A stretch of DNA of 64,000 nt, from NCBI GenBank assembly GCA_012861695.1, contig JAAOOA010000584.1, positions 62,001 through 126,000 of the forward strand, in the 5' to 3' direction. Each line of letters begins with the position of its first letter. The stretch's first letter is position 1. The notes under the pieces were generated by a model. It had not been told where the DNA came from, did no database searches, and worked only from the letters and a program-made list of their open reading frames with translations. A program made the translations under genes and the position numbers. The stretch is from Trematomus loennbergii. Its lineage: Eukaryota > Chordata > Actinopteri > Perciformes > Nototheniidae. Positions 21,800-34,782 of this stretch are shown one piece after another.

Positions 21800-22499
21800 T
21801 TAACCTGCATGTACTGTTCAGTGAATGATTCTTACTAGATGCTACCACAGGGTGCCCACAACTTATCTAATGCCTTGAAGTTATCTGCAGAAGTAGTCTC
21901 TTGCAAAGCCAAAACATCTGAAGTCACAGCACCACAATAGGTCAAACAAGCTTTTCAGATTCAAAGGAACTGAAGCACACACCTTTTGTACAATGTATTT
22001 GTTTTCTTTCAGATATTTAGGGCCCGTTTTTAGTTTTTATAACTTGGTTTATCTTATCTAATTTTAAATACAAATGTTCTGTATTGTGTGAAGCAGATTA
22101 ACCAAAATAACTAAGAACATGATGGAATTTCTCATACGCTTGTCACCAATAGAAAAACATCAACCCACAAATCTTATCTTTATTGCATGATTTCAATGCA
22201 ATCAAAGCAGTAAAGCCTGTCGAGGAAGAAAACAAGGAGAACATTTTATTTTTCAAACATGTTATTGTCATTACAATTTTTAAATGGTAACCAAAACCCT
22301 TAATGCACTTAAATATTATATGTTTTCTGCTAGTACTCTCACTTTATTATCTCGTATAATTTCAAAATGTGAATACACGTTACTGTGTTTCTACATTGTC
22401 CCCCCCACTTTTCAAAATCCCGTTTGTGTCCCCCCCCTTTTCAAATGTGTTTTCATTTTAATTTTTGTACGCAAACGCTTATCGCCAGGGTGGAGCACA
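21800..22499. other. Non-coding spacer
   Basis: AT-rich, no gene seen. The last 120 bp (C-run motifs, GCTTATCGCCAGGGTGG) resemble 27460-27570 and probably belong to a hAT-related element. Confidence 0.45.
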
Positions 22500-22503
22500 G
22501 CCT

Positions 22504-22900
<397 letters not shown>

Positions 22901-23186
22901 AAGCTAGAATCTATTTCAATATAGTTTTGGTATTAAAATAATGTTACACCTCTTGTATGCCCTGAATGCAAAAAACAACCACAGACAAGAATATATATTT
23001 TTAATTATCAAAATGATAACAAAGGCTGAAAAAACAGGAGAAGCCTGTCTTCCCTTGGTCTCCAGGAGAAAACTGTATATCACCAAGTTTTCATATAGTT
23101 TTGTGTGTGAAATAGATCGCTGCAGTGAACACGACTTTATGTATTTGTTTATGGTTTATTTGATTTGGAGGGATGCAGTATACGGG

Positions 23187-24127
23187 TCATTCCAGAATTG
23201 GAGGACAATTTAGACACCAACATTTTTGAAAAATGAACCTTTCATTTTATTATTTTTTGTTATGTATTTAGGAAAAACAGATAATAAACCATCAAAAAAA
23301 GTGATTTGCCCAGCTAAGGCATCAAATGTATATTTTCCAATGAAGAATTAACCCTGTTACTCTAATTATAGTAACAGGGTTGAAAATTTGAAAATCAATG
23401 CTAATTTTAGCTTTTACCTCAGGAATTAATGCTAGCTGCACAATGTAATGCTATTGTCAAGGAATGGACACACTTAGATATTTAACTAAAGAAAGATACA
23501 TTTGAAATTAATTTGTTTTAGTCTCATAATTTGAGTAACAGGGTTGCGTTTGTATGAGTGCCACACTCCTTCAAGAGTGACAAGATTGGAAATATATTAC
23601 AAATAAAAGAGAGGACTTAGTTTTGGTCTACCCATGGTAGTAGCACATGGCTTGCTGATGTCCTTTCCACTGTGTCATGCGACAAACAGTTTTTTCACTT
23701 CCTCTGCCAAGCTAAAAAGGTTTCGGTAACAGGGTTGCGCGCATGTTGAGGGACACACCTTCTGTGCAAAATTACTGTTATTTAAAATGTGTTTATGATT
23801 TAACAAATTGATTTTACCATTACAAGACACATATATCAATAGAATAATACCAAAAAAGTAAATAAAAACCCTATTTTAAATGTTATATTTGACATGCAAG
23901 TTGGTCACCAAGAAGCTGGGACAAGAGAAAAGGGCAATTTTAGGGGGTGTTCGAGAGCTATTTGATATTTTAAATAATATTTTGAAACCACTTTTTCTAC
24001 AACTTTATATGCATCTTGTCTCAAGACAAGTATATTTAACACAACAAGTGCATGTCTTAGCTTTTTGGGCATGGATTATTAGATTTTTTATATGGGGGAC
24101 ATGAAATGTCCTCCAATTCTGGAATGA
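23187..24127. mobile_element. ~940-bp TIR element with repeated TAACAGGG words
   Basis: Inverted ends TCATTCCAGAATTGGAGGAC and complement match over 21 bp. Inside, TAACAGGGTT recurs near 23370, 23536 and 23728, and a complementary AACCCTGTTA lies near 23350. There is no transposase frame and no clear target duplication. I do not recognise the family. Confidence 0.7.
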
Positions 24128-27080
24128 GAAGTTCAGAGAAGAGGCAACCCCTATATATTGTTTATTTGATTTCATTTCAGCACCATGGCAGAGGCAAATA
24201 TAGAGTTAATGTGTGGAGATTATAATGTCCCGTTTACTAAAATATGTATTTGTTTTTGATGTTTAGTTGACAAAATAGTCACTGTGCTACATTTTGCTGC
24301 ACTCAAGCATACTTCTGAAGACAAGAGTTGTGTCCCCCTTTGGCCACAAGGGGGAGTATATATATATTGTATATATATATATTTTGTATAGATGTTGCAA
24401 CTATACAGAGCTTTGGCAATACTATATGTAACTGAGGTCATGCTAATAAAGCTATTGAATTGAATTGATATACCTTTAAGTGAGCTGTCAGGAGGAAACA
24501 AAGGTTCGCCAACACATTGCACTTTAAAGCTGAGAAAGTACAAAGACGTGAAACGATGTGCTGCAATGTCTGTGTATCTTTGAAGAATGCCAAGTAAAGG
24601 AAGAAAGTAATAACTCGCACTGAGTCTTAATACATTACTTTATTTCTATTATATAGAAACACTATCCAATGATTTATTATGTTTGTGTTACACACACCAT
24701 TACTGAATTCATTCTAAAACCAAGAATCCTACATACAACAATAGGGAGCCCTGGCTCAAGGACGGACAAAACAAGGACACCACACATGATTATTTTCCAA
24801 TTACAGTATATTTATTTAAAGAGAGTAACTCAATTGTGATATCAGTTAATCAGTAATGTGTGTAGTGTACGGGTGTGTGATGTGTCAGCAGGGCCGGACT
24901 GGGACCATAGCAGGCCGGGAATTATACACCCAGCCAGGCCACTACCAGTTTTGTTTGGGGGCGTTTTGCTGGATGTATCGTCAATATTTACAACGTTGCT
25001 GCCCGTAGTGATAGCCCTACAGTTTGAATCTACTACTTAAATAGAAACATATGGACATAGGATATTGTTAAAAAAATGTGCATATGTATTTGGGAACCTT
25101 TCCATGTGAACATGTTTTATTTGGGGGTGGACCTCAAATGGATTAAACTGTGATCAATAACTATAGTAACTTATTGAGAGAACATGAACATAGCTTGCTT
25201 ATACTGTTGTCATTACATTTCCTTTGTTCAGTGTTTTCATAGACATAGCCTATTGAAACAGTTTCCTCTGTACCTGCCAGTTCTGTCCACTGAGCTCTGC
25301 ATCTCTCCCTCAGGGTCATCACCATCAGCATCATCTGATAGTGGAACTGAATAAGGAGAATATGTAATCATTACATTAACAACTATTATGAAATAACATT
25401 ATTCAAGAACATACATTATGCAACACTTATTTTATCACTTAGTTGACCCTGTATTTGCATGGCATAATACCATAATGAGTGTCTCCCCTTTAGACAACAT
25501 AACATCATCTCAAGTTCACAGTATGAGGGGTTTGTAGCCCCACAGTTAGCTGCAGTCTAACGGTTATATTACATATATTTGCCTTGAGTAACATTAAGGA
25601 CATGTTTGGGTTTTGCCTTATAGTCTCCAGTCACACAGGCCTATACTAACTTAGCATTGGACTGAGAAACTGTTTTGTTGACAGTCGATGTGCACATCAG
25701 GCTACAATATAGAAAGAAATGTGGCTCATAATGTTCGCTCACTTACTTTCTGCTTCGTCATTCTATACCATACGGGGTTCTGAATAAATCAGTGATTTTA
25801 GCACATTTCGCTGCCTTTTTGCAGGATGGGGGTCCATCCTTCCACAATAATTAATCTTGCCGTCAGTTTCAGTCGGTCCAGTCCACACTAATGTAAACAG
25901 CAGCGCGCTGGTCTCGTGAGAAACGGAGAGTGGAACAACCATCACATCTTCATTATTCTCCTGAAATGTAAATGTGCCCATTCGCTAGTCTGACACATAG
26001 ACTGTATATATAAAGGTCTGGTCTGACAGGTGCGTGGTTCTCACTGCGCTTCATACCGGTGCAACTTTGAACACCTTCAATATATGCCGCATTAATGGAT
26101 TTGGCCTGCAGTCACCGCATCTGGGCTGAATTAAACACGTATTATTTTAGTCCTGTGTGTTTATTAGAGGCCATGTCAGCAGGCCACATCACATCATGCC
26201 AGCGCTGCGTTCACAAGACATACAAGCCACAAACTGGCAATCGAAACATGCTACAACCTGAGGGACAGTGAATGAGACACACAGACACAGACACACACAC
26301 CCACCTTGAGGGAGGGAGGGACAGGTGATCGCAGTGCAGCGATCAGCTGTTCCCGAGCAGAGAGAGAGAGAGACAGCTGCTAGACACAACTCTTATTAAT
26401 CCCCGTACCGGACAATTGTTATTTTTCCAAATCGGAACCGGATTTCGGTTCCCGATCCTCATCACATCCCAGCCACAGCCGTGGTCTTAACCGGTCTTGA
26501 CATAAAATCTCGAGTCCTATAGGTCCGATACAGAGACAATACGAAACCAAATGCAGTCGATTCCGAGACCAATACCGTTAAAAAGTGGTCTGGAGACCGG
26601 TCTCGAGTACAACACCAGCAAATATTCTCATACTAATGATTATTAATTATTATTCCCCTCTCTTCTGATACCAACACTGTGCCGATGAGAAAGTGTACCT
26701 GTAACACTCTCCAAACTACTGTAGGAGCGGAATCATTCGAAAAATATAATATAGGATAATGCTATACAATGCTAACGGAGGCGAGACGTACGTTATTCAC
26801 GCGCTTATCCACACGCTTATGTACACGCTTATGTACACGTACGTTATCAACACGCGTATCTTAGATAGCACTTTCAAAGCTACGCCGCCGCCACGTGAGC
26901 GCGTACTTTGAGCGCACCTATGATACGTCGCCGTGACGTCTGACGTCTGACAACGTCGTGACGTCGCCTGTATCGTACGTCAACCCATTCAAAATTGATG
27001 GAGGCGTTGGCGCACGTTGACACGTCAGTTCTCCGCTCAGTGAGCTTAGTTATCTGCTCTTTGGCACAAATCACACCTCA
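24128..27080. other. Non-coding region with transposon fragments
   Basis: No gene found. A hAT-like start (CAGGGCCGGACTGGGACC) lies at 24891 without a visible partner. Positions 26390-26600 contain CCGGTCTCGAGTAC and ACCGGATTTCGGTTCCC-type motifs of teleost repeats. Positions 26780-27000 are unusually rich in ACGT words (TACGT, ACGTC). Confidence 0.45.
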
Positions 27081-27081
27081 T

Positions 27082-28607
27082 AGTGTTTCCCCTACCATTG
27101 TCTTGGCGGGGCGCTGCGCCCTGCCAACGGCGCCCCGCGCCCCGCCTGAAATTCAAGGTGTTTTTTGTTTTTTGTTTTTTGTTTTTAATTAAAAAAATCT
27201 ATATTATAGCACCAAATTGCAACTGAAGTAATCTATCTACGGTCACTTTTCACATTGAACATGTGCTCTTTTATTAAATAACTAAACGCCTATGTTATTT
27301 ACATGGGCGGCGCCACCCCCCCCCCCCACACACACACACACACGAATGCACACACTCACAATCAGAGACAAGAGCGGAGGAAAGGAGGAGAACAACAAAG
27401 TGTAAAAAGTCAAACAAATCTGCATTATTGCCCCGAGCTCAGCTGTCTGCCCGTTTGTGTGCCCCCCCCCCAGTTTCAAATTCGTTTATTATTATTTTTG
27501 AACCTCAAGCCGTTATCGTCACGGAGGAGAAGGACACACACAGCCTGCCCAGGTGGACTCGCGCGAACGCGACAACGAACGTAGCGTGCGCATTATAAAA
27601 ATAGCTCACAGATGGTGAGCAGGTACAGCGGTTTTGAAACTACAGTATTGAATTTGACAGAAAACAACAATGAAACGCCAGCAGAAGAATAGTCTAATGA
27701 GTTGGGTGAAAAAAAAGACAGGAGATGTGAGTTGGTTTATTCAGTAAATTAGCTCAGGATAATTGGATGTTCTGTCCAACACCTGTTGATGTGAGGCTAA
27801 TGCAGGATTTGCTAGCTTGATGCTACCGGCATTTAGCGGCAGTGACAAATTGCCTCTTAAAATGTATCATCAGCAACAGTGGCGGCCGGTCATAGGGGCG
27901 CTAGGGGCGCCGCCCCACCTCTTCCCATATTGAAAAAAAAAAAAAAAATTAAAAATTAAAATTAAAATAAAAAAATATATATATGTTTAAAAAAATATAT
28001 ATATTTTTATTTTTATTTTTAATGAACAAGGTAAATATTATATAATTGGTATCAGTAAAATGTATAATCTACAATAAAATCTCGTTTAAAATTGTGTTAC
28101 GATGTCTAAAGTTACTGATAAGTCACATGTTTCCTGCCTGGCCTTGCCCATGCACCTTCTCTCGTCTGGGCGCTAAGAGAGGAGCCTTCAACCAGTGCAG
28201 CAGCAGCCACTAGCAGCTGACTGTTGCTATCTGTAACGTGACCACCGGCCGCCACTGGTCGCAATGTATGACAAGCAGACCGCTTGTTTAATGTTAGATT
28301 CACACCAATAGCTCAATATGATCATAACCACGATTGCTTTCATATCAGAGATCAGATGAGGTGGAGCTGCCCCCAGCGATAGAGGAAGCAGCAGCAGCAC
28401 AGGGTTGCAGCAGGTATGTTATATGCTGTAGTCAGGTGATTTAAATGTATCAATGAAAGGAAGAAGTGTAGGCTACATGATAAGAAGGGAATACAGTTTG
28501 AATAAAAGTAATACAGTACAGTGTAACACTGTACTGTATTACTTTTAATGTAATGGGGTGGTACCCGAGCAGCACCCTGCCAATGCAGTAAACCTAGGGG
28601 AAACACT
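27082..28607. mobile_element. hAT-like element, GTGTTTCCCC ends
   Basis: Inverted ends AGTGTTTCCCCTA (27082) and complement (ends 28607). Inside is a smaller hAT (27877-28257). An 8-bp duplication is not evident, because the right side runs directly into a (GT)n tract. Confidence 0.65.
27877..28257. mobile_element. 381-bp hAT-like MITE
   Basis: The ends are CAGTGGCGGCCGGTCATAGG and the complement of CAGTGGCGGCCGGTGGTCAC. AT-rich centre, no coding part. The flanks do not show an exact 8-bp repeat. Confidence 0.7.
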
Positions 28608-28608
28608 G

Positions 28609-28609
28609 G

Positions 28610-28640
<31 letters not shown>

Positions 28641-28656
28641 TGGTGTGTGTGTGTGG

Positions 28657-28687
<31 letters not shown>

Positions 28688-28718
28688 TGTGTTTGTGTGT
28701 GGTGTGTGTGTGTGTGTG

Positions 28719-28770
<52 letters not shown>
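28609..28770. repeat. (GT)n microsatellite
   Basis: GT run with GGT, TTG and GTTTG interruptions, directly abutting the end of the 27082-28607 element. Confidence 0.95.
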
Positions 28771-28773
<3 letters not shown>

Positions 28774-28959
28774 GCACTAGTGCATTTTGACTGAGTGAGA
28801 GCAAGCGAGAAAGAGAGAGAGCGCACCAGTTACGGGGATTTTGTTGTTAGCAGCTGGTGCTAGCTCAGAGCTAACAGACATTAGAAGCTGTTTCTACAAC
28901 AAGGAGAGGGAGAGCTCTCGCCTGTCAGACTGAGAGGCTGATAACTACAGCTCCGTGAG

Positions 28960-30418
28960 CAGTGTGCGAAAAAGTACCCGTCCCACCGCCCGGGACGTGT
29001 TTATTTACAATGTCGGACAAGTAGATCTTTCAATTGACTTGTCCAGCGACAAGTAACGTTTTTAGCCCTCATTTATTGACAAATTATTGATAAACTCAGT
29101 TTACAAAATGCAGAACTCATTCGCAAATTGTCCGTGTCCGCCATTGTTCGTTTAGAAATGTTAGTTTCGGTTCTGCTTGTCGATTCCTAAGGAAATGCAT
29201 CTCGCCGCTTTCTGTACTGTTAGACGGGGGCGGGGCGGGGCGGGAAGTGTAGCACAGTGGCAGGGTTGGGAAGCAAAACTCGGTTCCGAGTAGGAACAAA
29301 TAACAATTGTCCGGTACCGGGATTAATACGAGTTCTGAGGACAGGAGGCGAGGCCGAGCCCCGCGGACCGCAGCTCTCTCATCTGCTCCGGATCATCTGA
29401 TCGTTGCACGGTGCAGTTCTCTCTCTCCCTCTCTCTTTCTACACACAGCGGACCCGCTGCCCGTTTAACAGCCTAATCTTTGTCAAACTTTCTTATGTTC
29501 TTTCTTTAACACGTAATGAAGGTTATTAAGCGTTTTTAGCTCCTATGTTGTTAATATGACCGCCATTTCCTTTATGAAGTAAATCAGCCTCCCTGTCTGT
29601 GTCCTCGCGCTGTCCTCACATCCCCCGACCCCCAGACCCGGAGGAGCACAGGGATGTCAGTATTGTTTATGAAGCAGGGTAGGCCTATAGAAAATACATT
29701 TTGAAATGAAAATAGTATTTATTTACTTTTACAAACAGTGAGCAGCTGGGCAGCTGCAGCATGTGTATTGCAGGACATGTGTAAGCATGCAAGCGTCTTT
29801 GAGTTGTAGAAAAGCGCTAGGCCTATAGGCTATAAATATAATGTATTATATTATTATTAGGCTTATGTGTTGGACATGTGTGGTTGGACTCTGTCTCACA
29901 GGCAGGTTGCAGTGTAACATCAGAGGAGACTGGGCCAATTTACATTCTCAAACTGCACCACATTGAACTAACTAAACAATGCAGAGATTATTTATATAAT
30001 TGTATTCAATAACCGTAAGAAATTAAACAGTCTGAAGTGATTTCTAAATAGGAATACAGATTGACTTAATGTTTTCATAAATATGTTTTTTCTCCCAGTT
30101 TGTCATGGGACTTATTTTACCCTCTCAAAGAACCGGAATCGAGAACCGAAAATAACCGGAATCGAAAAGCAGAACCGGAATCGTTAAAATCCAAACTATA
30201 CCCAACCCTATGTGTGATGCAGTAAAATCTTACCGCTCACTTACGTTAGCGGTGACGTAAAAATCGTGGGGAAAAGTAAAATACGTTGGCGAAGAAGAAG
30301 ATTCCAGTGGCCCCAATTTTTGTCCATTCTGGACAAGTGAAAAATGTATTCGGACAAGTAAATTGCCAAACTCACTTGTCCATGGACAAGTACTCTCTAA
30401 AAACTTTTTCTCACACTG
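28960..30418. mobile_element. 1.46-kb TIR element with 5-bp direct repeat
   Basis: The ends are CAGTGTGCGAAAAAGT and the complement of CAGTGTGAGAAAAAGT. GTGAG lies directly outside both (28955-28959 and 30419-30423). Within, 29261-30210 has ends CAGGGTTGGG and CCCAACCCTA with CCGGAATCG words, another teleost repeat. ACTTGTCC/GGACAAGT words are frequent near both ends. Confidence 0.68.
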
Positions 30419-30449
30419 GTGAGGTAAAGGACTCTCTGAGGGTTTAGAT

Positions 30450-31004
30450 CAGGGTCGGCAACCTTTTTCCTATGAAGTGTCATTAAAAGAAAAATTCTGA
30501 TCAGTGTGCCGACGATCGTAAATTGTCAACGGGGGGGGGGGGGTGAAGAGCGCGACGCTCGTGAACTGTCAACAGGAGGGCGGGGAAGCAGTTTGTGGAC
30601 CTCTTTCACCTGTCAGCGCAACTTACATGATGCCGTTTAAACTAGGGCTGTCAGTCGATTAAAATATTTAATCGCGATTAATCGCATGATTGTCCATAGT
30701 TAATCGCGATTAATCGCAAATTAATCGCACATTTTTATCTGTTCTAAATGTACCTTAGAGGGATATCTTTCAAGTTTTTAATACTCTTATCAACATATGA
30801 GTGGACAAATATGCTTTATATGTTTGTTTATTATCATTTGAACAATGACAAATATTCTCATGAATATTAAACACAACAACCTGAACATTACAAATATTCG
30901 CCTCAATTCAACCTGGAACCTCTCTCATACAATAATTGTGTGTGTGTGTGGTGTGTGGTGTGTTGTGTTGTGTGTGTGTGTGTGTGGTTGTGTGTGTGTG
31001 TGTG

Positions 31005-31052
<48 letters not shown>

Positions 31053-31896
31053 AGACACTGTGATGGATCGTTGGAGGAGCTATGTGCAGCTCAAGGCATA
31101 TATGCTCCAACGGGAGCTGCCTGGATGCTGCAATCATGTTGCGCGCACTATCCGTGCTGAGTGTGCTGACTTTTCGTACAATGTCCCACTGTCTGGCTAC
31201 CTGCATAAAGTCAAGTGCTCGGCGCAGTTGTCGGCGAAATGTCATTGAAAAGCTCCTTATATCCGTTAGCGCAGCTAGCTAGCACCAGATGCTAACAACA
31301 ACACGTAAGGTGTGCCTCGCTCGCGCGAGTCGCACCACACATACACACTCCCTCCGGTCCTCCCGATGGCCAGTCCGGGCCTGCCAGTGAGCGTGGAAGT
31401 GTGGTCTGCCACAAGCGGGCGGTAGGAGCGGGGCTGTCAGCATCAGCTTGTCGATGGTATTTTAAACTCCATGCGCTCTGAAACTACAGCGGCCGAGGAC
31501 AAAAATACACATGCGTTAATCGCGTTAAAATAATTAGTGGCGTTAATTTTTTTTTGCGTTAACGCGTTATTAACGCGTTAACTTGACAGCCCTAGTTTAA
31601 ACACATTTAAATAATTGTTTAAACGCCATAATAATAATGACGACCGTCCGTTCTGTGATCTCCAGAACACACGATGGCCAGTCCGCGCCTGTGTAGCATA
31701 TGTTAAAGAGAGCGGGGCTGTGTTGCGTGCATGGCTTCCTTCTGCAGGTAACGGGGAGACGCGCTCTGGCGGCGGTCTCGTTCAGGATCCGAAAATAAAA
31801 TTTAAATATTTGTTCCACTTATTTATTCAACTTATTCCTAGTGTGCCACTGGTGGCACGCGGCACCGTAACCAGTGCCAGGGGTTGCCGACCCCTG
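30450..31896. mobile_element. hAT with 8-bp TSD GTTTAGAT
   Basis: The ends are CAGGGTCGGCAACCTTTTT and the complement of CAGGGGTCGGCAACCCCTGG. GTTTAGAT flanks both sides (30442-30449 and 31897-31904). It hosts a second complete hAT (30643-31594). Confidence 0.9.
30643..31594. mobile_element. Nested hAT with 8-bp TSD GTTTAAAC
   Basis: The ends are TAGGGCTGTCAGTCGATTAA and the complement of TAGGGCTGTCAAGTTAACGC. GTTTAAAC flanks both (30635-30642 and 31595-31602). ATTAATCGCG and TTAACGCG words fill the subterminal zones. A (GT)n tract lies at 30938-31051. The inner part 31310-31510 matches 20290-20535 in reverse. Confidence 0.9.
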
Positions 31897-32250
31897 GTTT
31901 AGATAGTTAACTTAGACTAAGTTATCTCAGTGGGTCTCAAACGGTTTGGTCACCATTTACATATTTCCAATGCACACCTTTATTTATATAGTTGTAAACA
32001 ATAAGGTAGGAAATCATTCCAGTGTGTACTATAGGACAGTAAAAAAATTAAAATACAGTTTAAAAGGAGTGATTAGTCAAATAGGCATAAATAAAAGAAA
32101 GAATGCTAACTAGGTACATAAGATAAGATAAAGATGGAGAGGAGGAGTACTGAGGTGTTAATAATAAACAAGTTTAAATTATTTGTTATTGTTTGTGATC
32201 AAGGATTTTTGATTATTTAAATATACAGTTCTGTTTCATGAGTGTTTAGT

Positions 32251-33687
32251 GCTGTATCCATAAATCCCTTAATTTCCCCTCAAAGTGCGTGTAACGTATA
32301 CAAACAATATGCTGTATGTAGAGAGATGGAAGAAGGGAATCTACTGACGCACTACCGCAAACATTAGTTTGTCAATTTATGTAAGTATGTTTTTACTGAG
32401 GATATTTATTTTACTTTTTCTCCAGTCACTGTGCAGTTATAATAGAAGATTTATTTCGATATATGACCACAAGGTGGCGTCAAACTACTTTATCTGATAC
32501 TTTACCTACTCTACACAAATAGTCCTTCTGAAGTCTGGCAGCAGGGTCTGATGTCATGTAACTCCTCACTAATAACTAAACAATTGACTGCTTACGGTTC
32601 ACTACTTCCTTAGCACTGATGCATGGAAGTGGAAGCTTTCAATGTTGACTACCCACCACATTTAAAACTACACAGCTACTGAAGTGTCGTGGTATTATTT
32701 ATTTCGACCATTTTATGAAATTAACAAATCTTTGTTCGACTATGGATCAAATGTTGCACCTAGAAAAAACATATTTTCTGTATTCAAATGATTGCTTTAT
32801 TACTAATGATATAGATATGAAATGTTGCTCCCTTAAAGTAGATAGAGTCTATCTCGAGGAGGGGGTTGGACTTTGTCTCTCTTCACTTTCACTTCTGGTA
32901 AAAGAGACTATGAGAGACTCCTGTGGGTGAGGTTGTTTCTAAACTAAAGCTTGAATTCCTCCATAACACTCCATCACTGCGTTTCAACTATTGGTTAAAG
33001 CTGTACACACATTTCATATGAGATATTGGTGAGAAGGCCCATGGATTATAAAGTGAGAATGACGCCTGCAATTGTATCTCCTTCTTAAAACTGTATGCAC
33101 TTTATTTCTTCTAGAAAGACTTTATGCAGCAGCCTTTAGAGAAGCATATGTGAAGAATCACGAGCACACAGGATGATCTTATCTACATCAGGAAGGATAT
33201 GTAAACCTTATCTCTGTTCATCATTAGAGGAGGCCCAAACCAACGTGCAAAAAAATGGTGCAGTATTTCCTGATTGCTTTTCATATGCTGCAGTTTCAGT
33301 CTTTCTATTTGCACAAAGTAGAATAATTTCTCAGAAGCAGATTATCAGTGTTGGATGTGAAGATGGACACACTTGGCTCTGTCCACGGGTTTTTTTCTGT
33401 GAGTACTTTTCCTGTTTTAATTGCCATTGATAAAACGTTTTAAATGCTGAGGTTAATATATTTCTGTTAGTTTGATAATGTCTGATTTAGTTCATACTTA
33501 TTTCATTTCTGAATTTACTTTACCGTGGACAAGCTCAAGGTAATTATACAATTTTCAAACTTTTGTTTACTCATTCTAGACAAATCTACCGATGTAACTC
33601 TCCAAACAACATCCGTTGGTCAATGTATAATACTGTTTTGACAAAAGAAAACACATTTTACTTTTTGTATCTTGTGATGGTTTCTAG
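32251..33687. other. Non-coding or unresolved upstream region
   Basis: No confident gene. An ATG at 33362 opens a short frame ending at a donor-like GTGAGT (33399), which might be a signal-peptide exon for the broken Ig domain downstream. Its residues are not clearly hydrophobic, so I do not call it. Confidence 0.35.
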
Positions 33688-34082
33688 ATGCTGTACTGAC
33701 CATTGAGCCAAACTGGACCACTGTTTTTACCAGAGAGTCTGTTACCTTCAAGTGTGACTTTACAGGAGACATGATTGATTGAAAAGTTTATTAACAGCTT
33801 GTATATTGGGTACAGTACAGTACAGCTCAAAACATACAATTATTAAGGGGATGCAGACCAGAGAAATACTTTCGTCTTGTTTACATCAGGGTCCCCCATT
33901 TCCAATTCAAAGACAGCGACTGGTTTATCAATCACAGGAATGATCAAGAAGGCTTCCTTACGTCAAACATGAGAGCTATGAATTACATTCTCTAACTCCA
34001 GGCTACAGTGGTGGCATGCCAATGTTTTTTTATCAGAAGGGCTCAACAAAGGAAAGCAATAAAATCTATCTAAATGTATCAG
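33688..34082 (+). pseudogene. Broken FcR-like Ig domain exon
   Basis: After an acceptor (TTTCTAG, 33681-33687) the frame reads DAVLTIEPNWTTVFT and then ESVTFKCDFTGD, a typical first half of fish FcR-like/CD22-like Ig domains. About 130 bp of a LINE-type tail (from about 33775) follows. The second half, after about 33905, contains KGSTKESNKIYLNVS and ends at a donor (GTAAGT at 34083). The second-half cysteine is reachable only after a one-base shift, and a stop lies near 33993. The residues match receptor ectodomains of the type whose tail lies at 20640-21430, but they need not be the same gene. Confidence 0.7.
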
Positions 34083-34242
34083 GTAAGTGATCAAAGTAAT
34101 ACCACCATGACGAAGTTCAATAAAAACATTATTTATTTATTTATGAGCCATGTTGATGTGAACACGCAGTTGGACAAGTTCTATATAATCTGTACATTAC
34201 TGTAAGTTTTAACGTTTGAACAGCTCCGCTGACGCTGTATAG

Positions 34243-34782
34243 CAGGGCTATTCAATTAGTTTGGAATGGGGGCCGGTTGATGAAAATGATCCAAAGCAAG
34301 GGGCCGGGAAAAAGATGGCTTGAAATATGAGCAATCATATTTAAGAGCTTCAGATACAGTAAATACTACAACAGCATAGTGGAGTGCATATATTGTGTTT
34401 AATTCAATCAAACAACATAGCCCCAAGGCCTTTATAGATCTAAATGGCAAGTTCAGAACTCAGTAGGCCTACATGTTTCATTTGATTTCATTTAGGTGAA
34501 ATGATCTAATCATTCACGCAGAGATGCAATCAATGACAGGAGTTGTCACTACAGTATAGTAGGTGGGTTCGAAACCCGAGCCCGTCGAAGTTTTCAGGCA
34601 ATGTCTACCCCTCTATCTTTCAATGTAACACCCTCTCTGGAATAAAGGCACTATGGCACAAAAAAAAAAAAAAAAAAATCTTAAAAAAAAAAATTGATTA
34701 CTTTTTAATATTATACTCAAAGGGCCAGTAAATATCACCCGGGGCCGGATTTGGCCCGCGGGCCGCCAATTGAATAGCCCTG
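34243..34782. mobile_element. hAT-like element (CAGGGCTATTCAATTAG)
   Basis: The ends are CAGGGCTATTCAATTAG and the complement of CAGGGCTATTCAATTGGCGG, with GGGCCGG motifs next to both. The flanking 8-mers (CTGTATAG, CCCTAAAT) do not match, so the duplication has decayed or been lost. A SINE lies inside. Confidence 0.7.
34537..34695 (+). mobile_element. SINE with tRNA-like B-box and A-tail
   Basis: GGTGGGTTCGAAACCCGAG supplies a B-box, and the A-box side near 34545 is weak. The body ends in a 19-base A run followed by TCTT and more A. It lies inside the 34243-34782 hAT. Confidence 0.6.

Larger units (their letters stand above)
28798..32250. mobile_element. Shredded hAT (family of 46960-48544) hosting a nest
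   Basis: Pieces at 28798-28959, 30419-30449 and 31905-32200 line up in order with the complement of 47880-48230 in the complete copy (shared CAGACTGAGAG, AAAGGACTCTCTGAG and TTATCTCAGTGGGT). The gaps between them are filled by elements 28960-30418 and 30450-31896. The outer ends of this copy are not seen. Confidence 0.7.

Noticed and set aside
24891..26480. A single large hAT starting CAGGGCCGGACTGGGACC
   Set aside because: No complementary end was found; reported only as a fragment.
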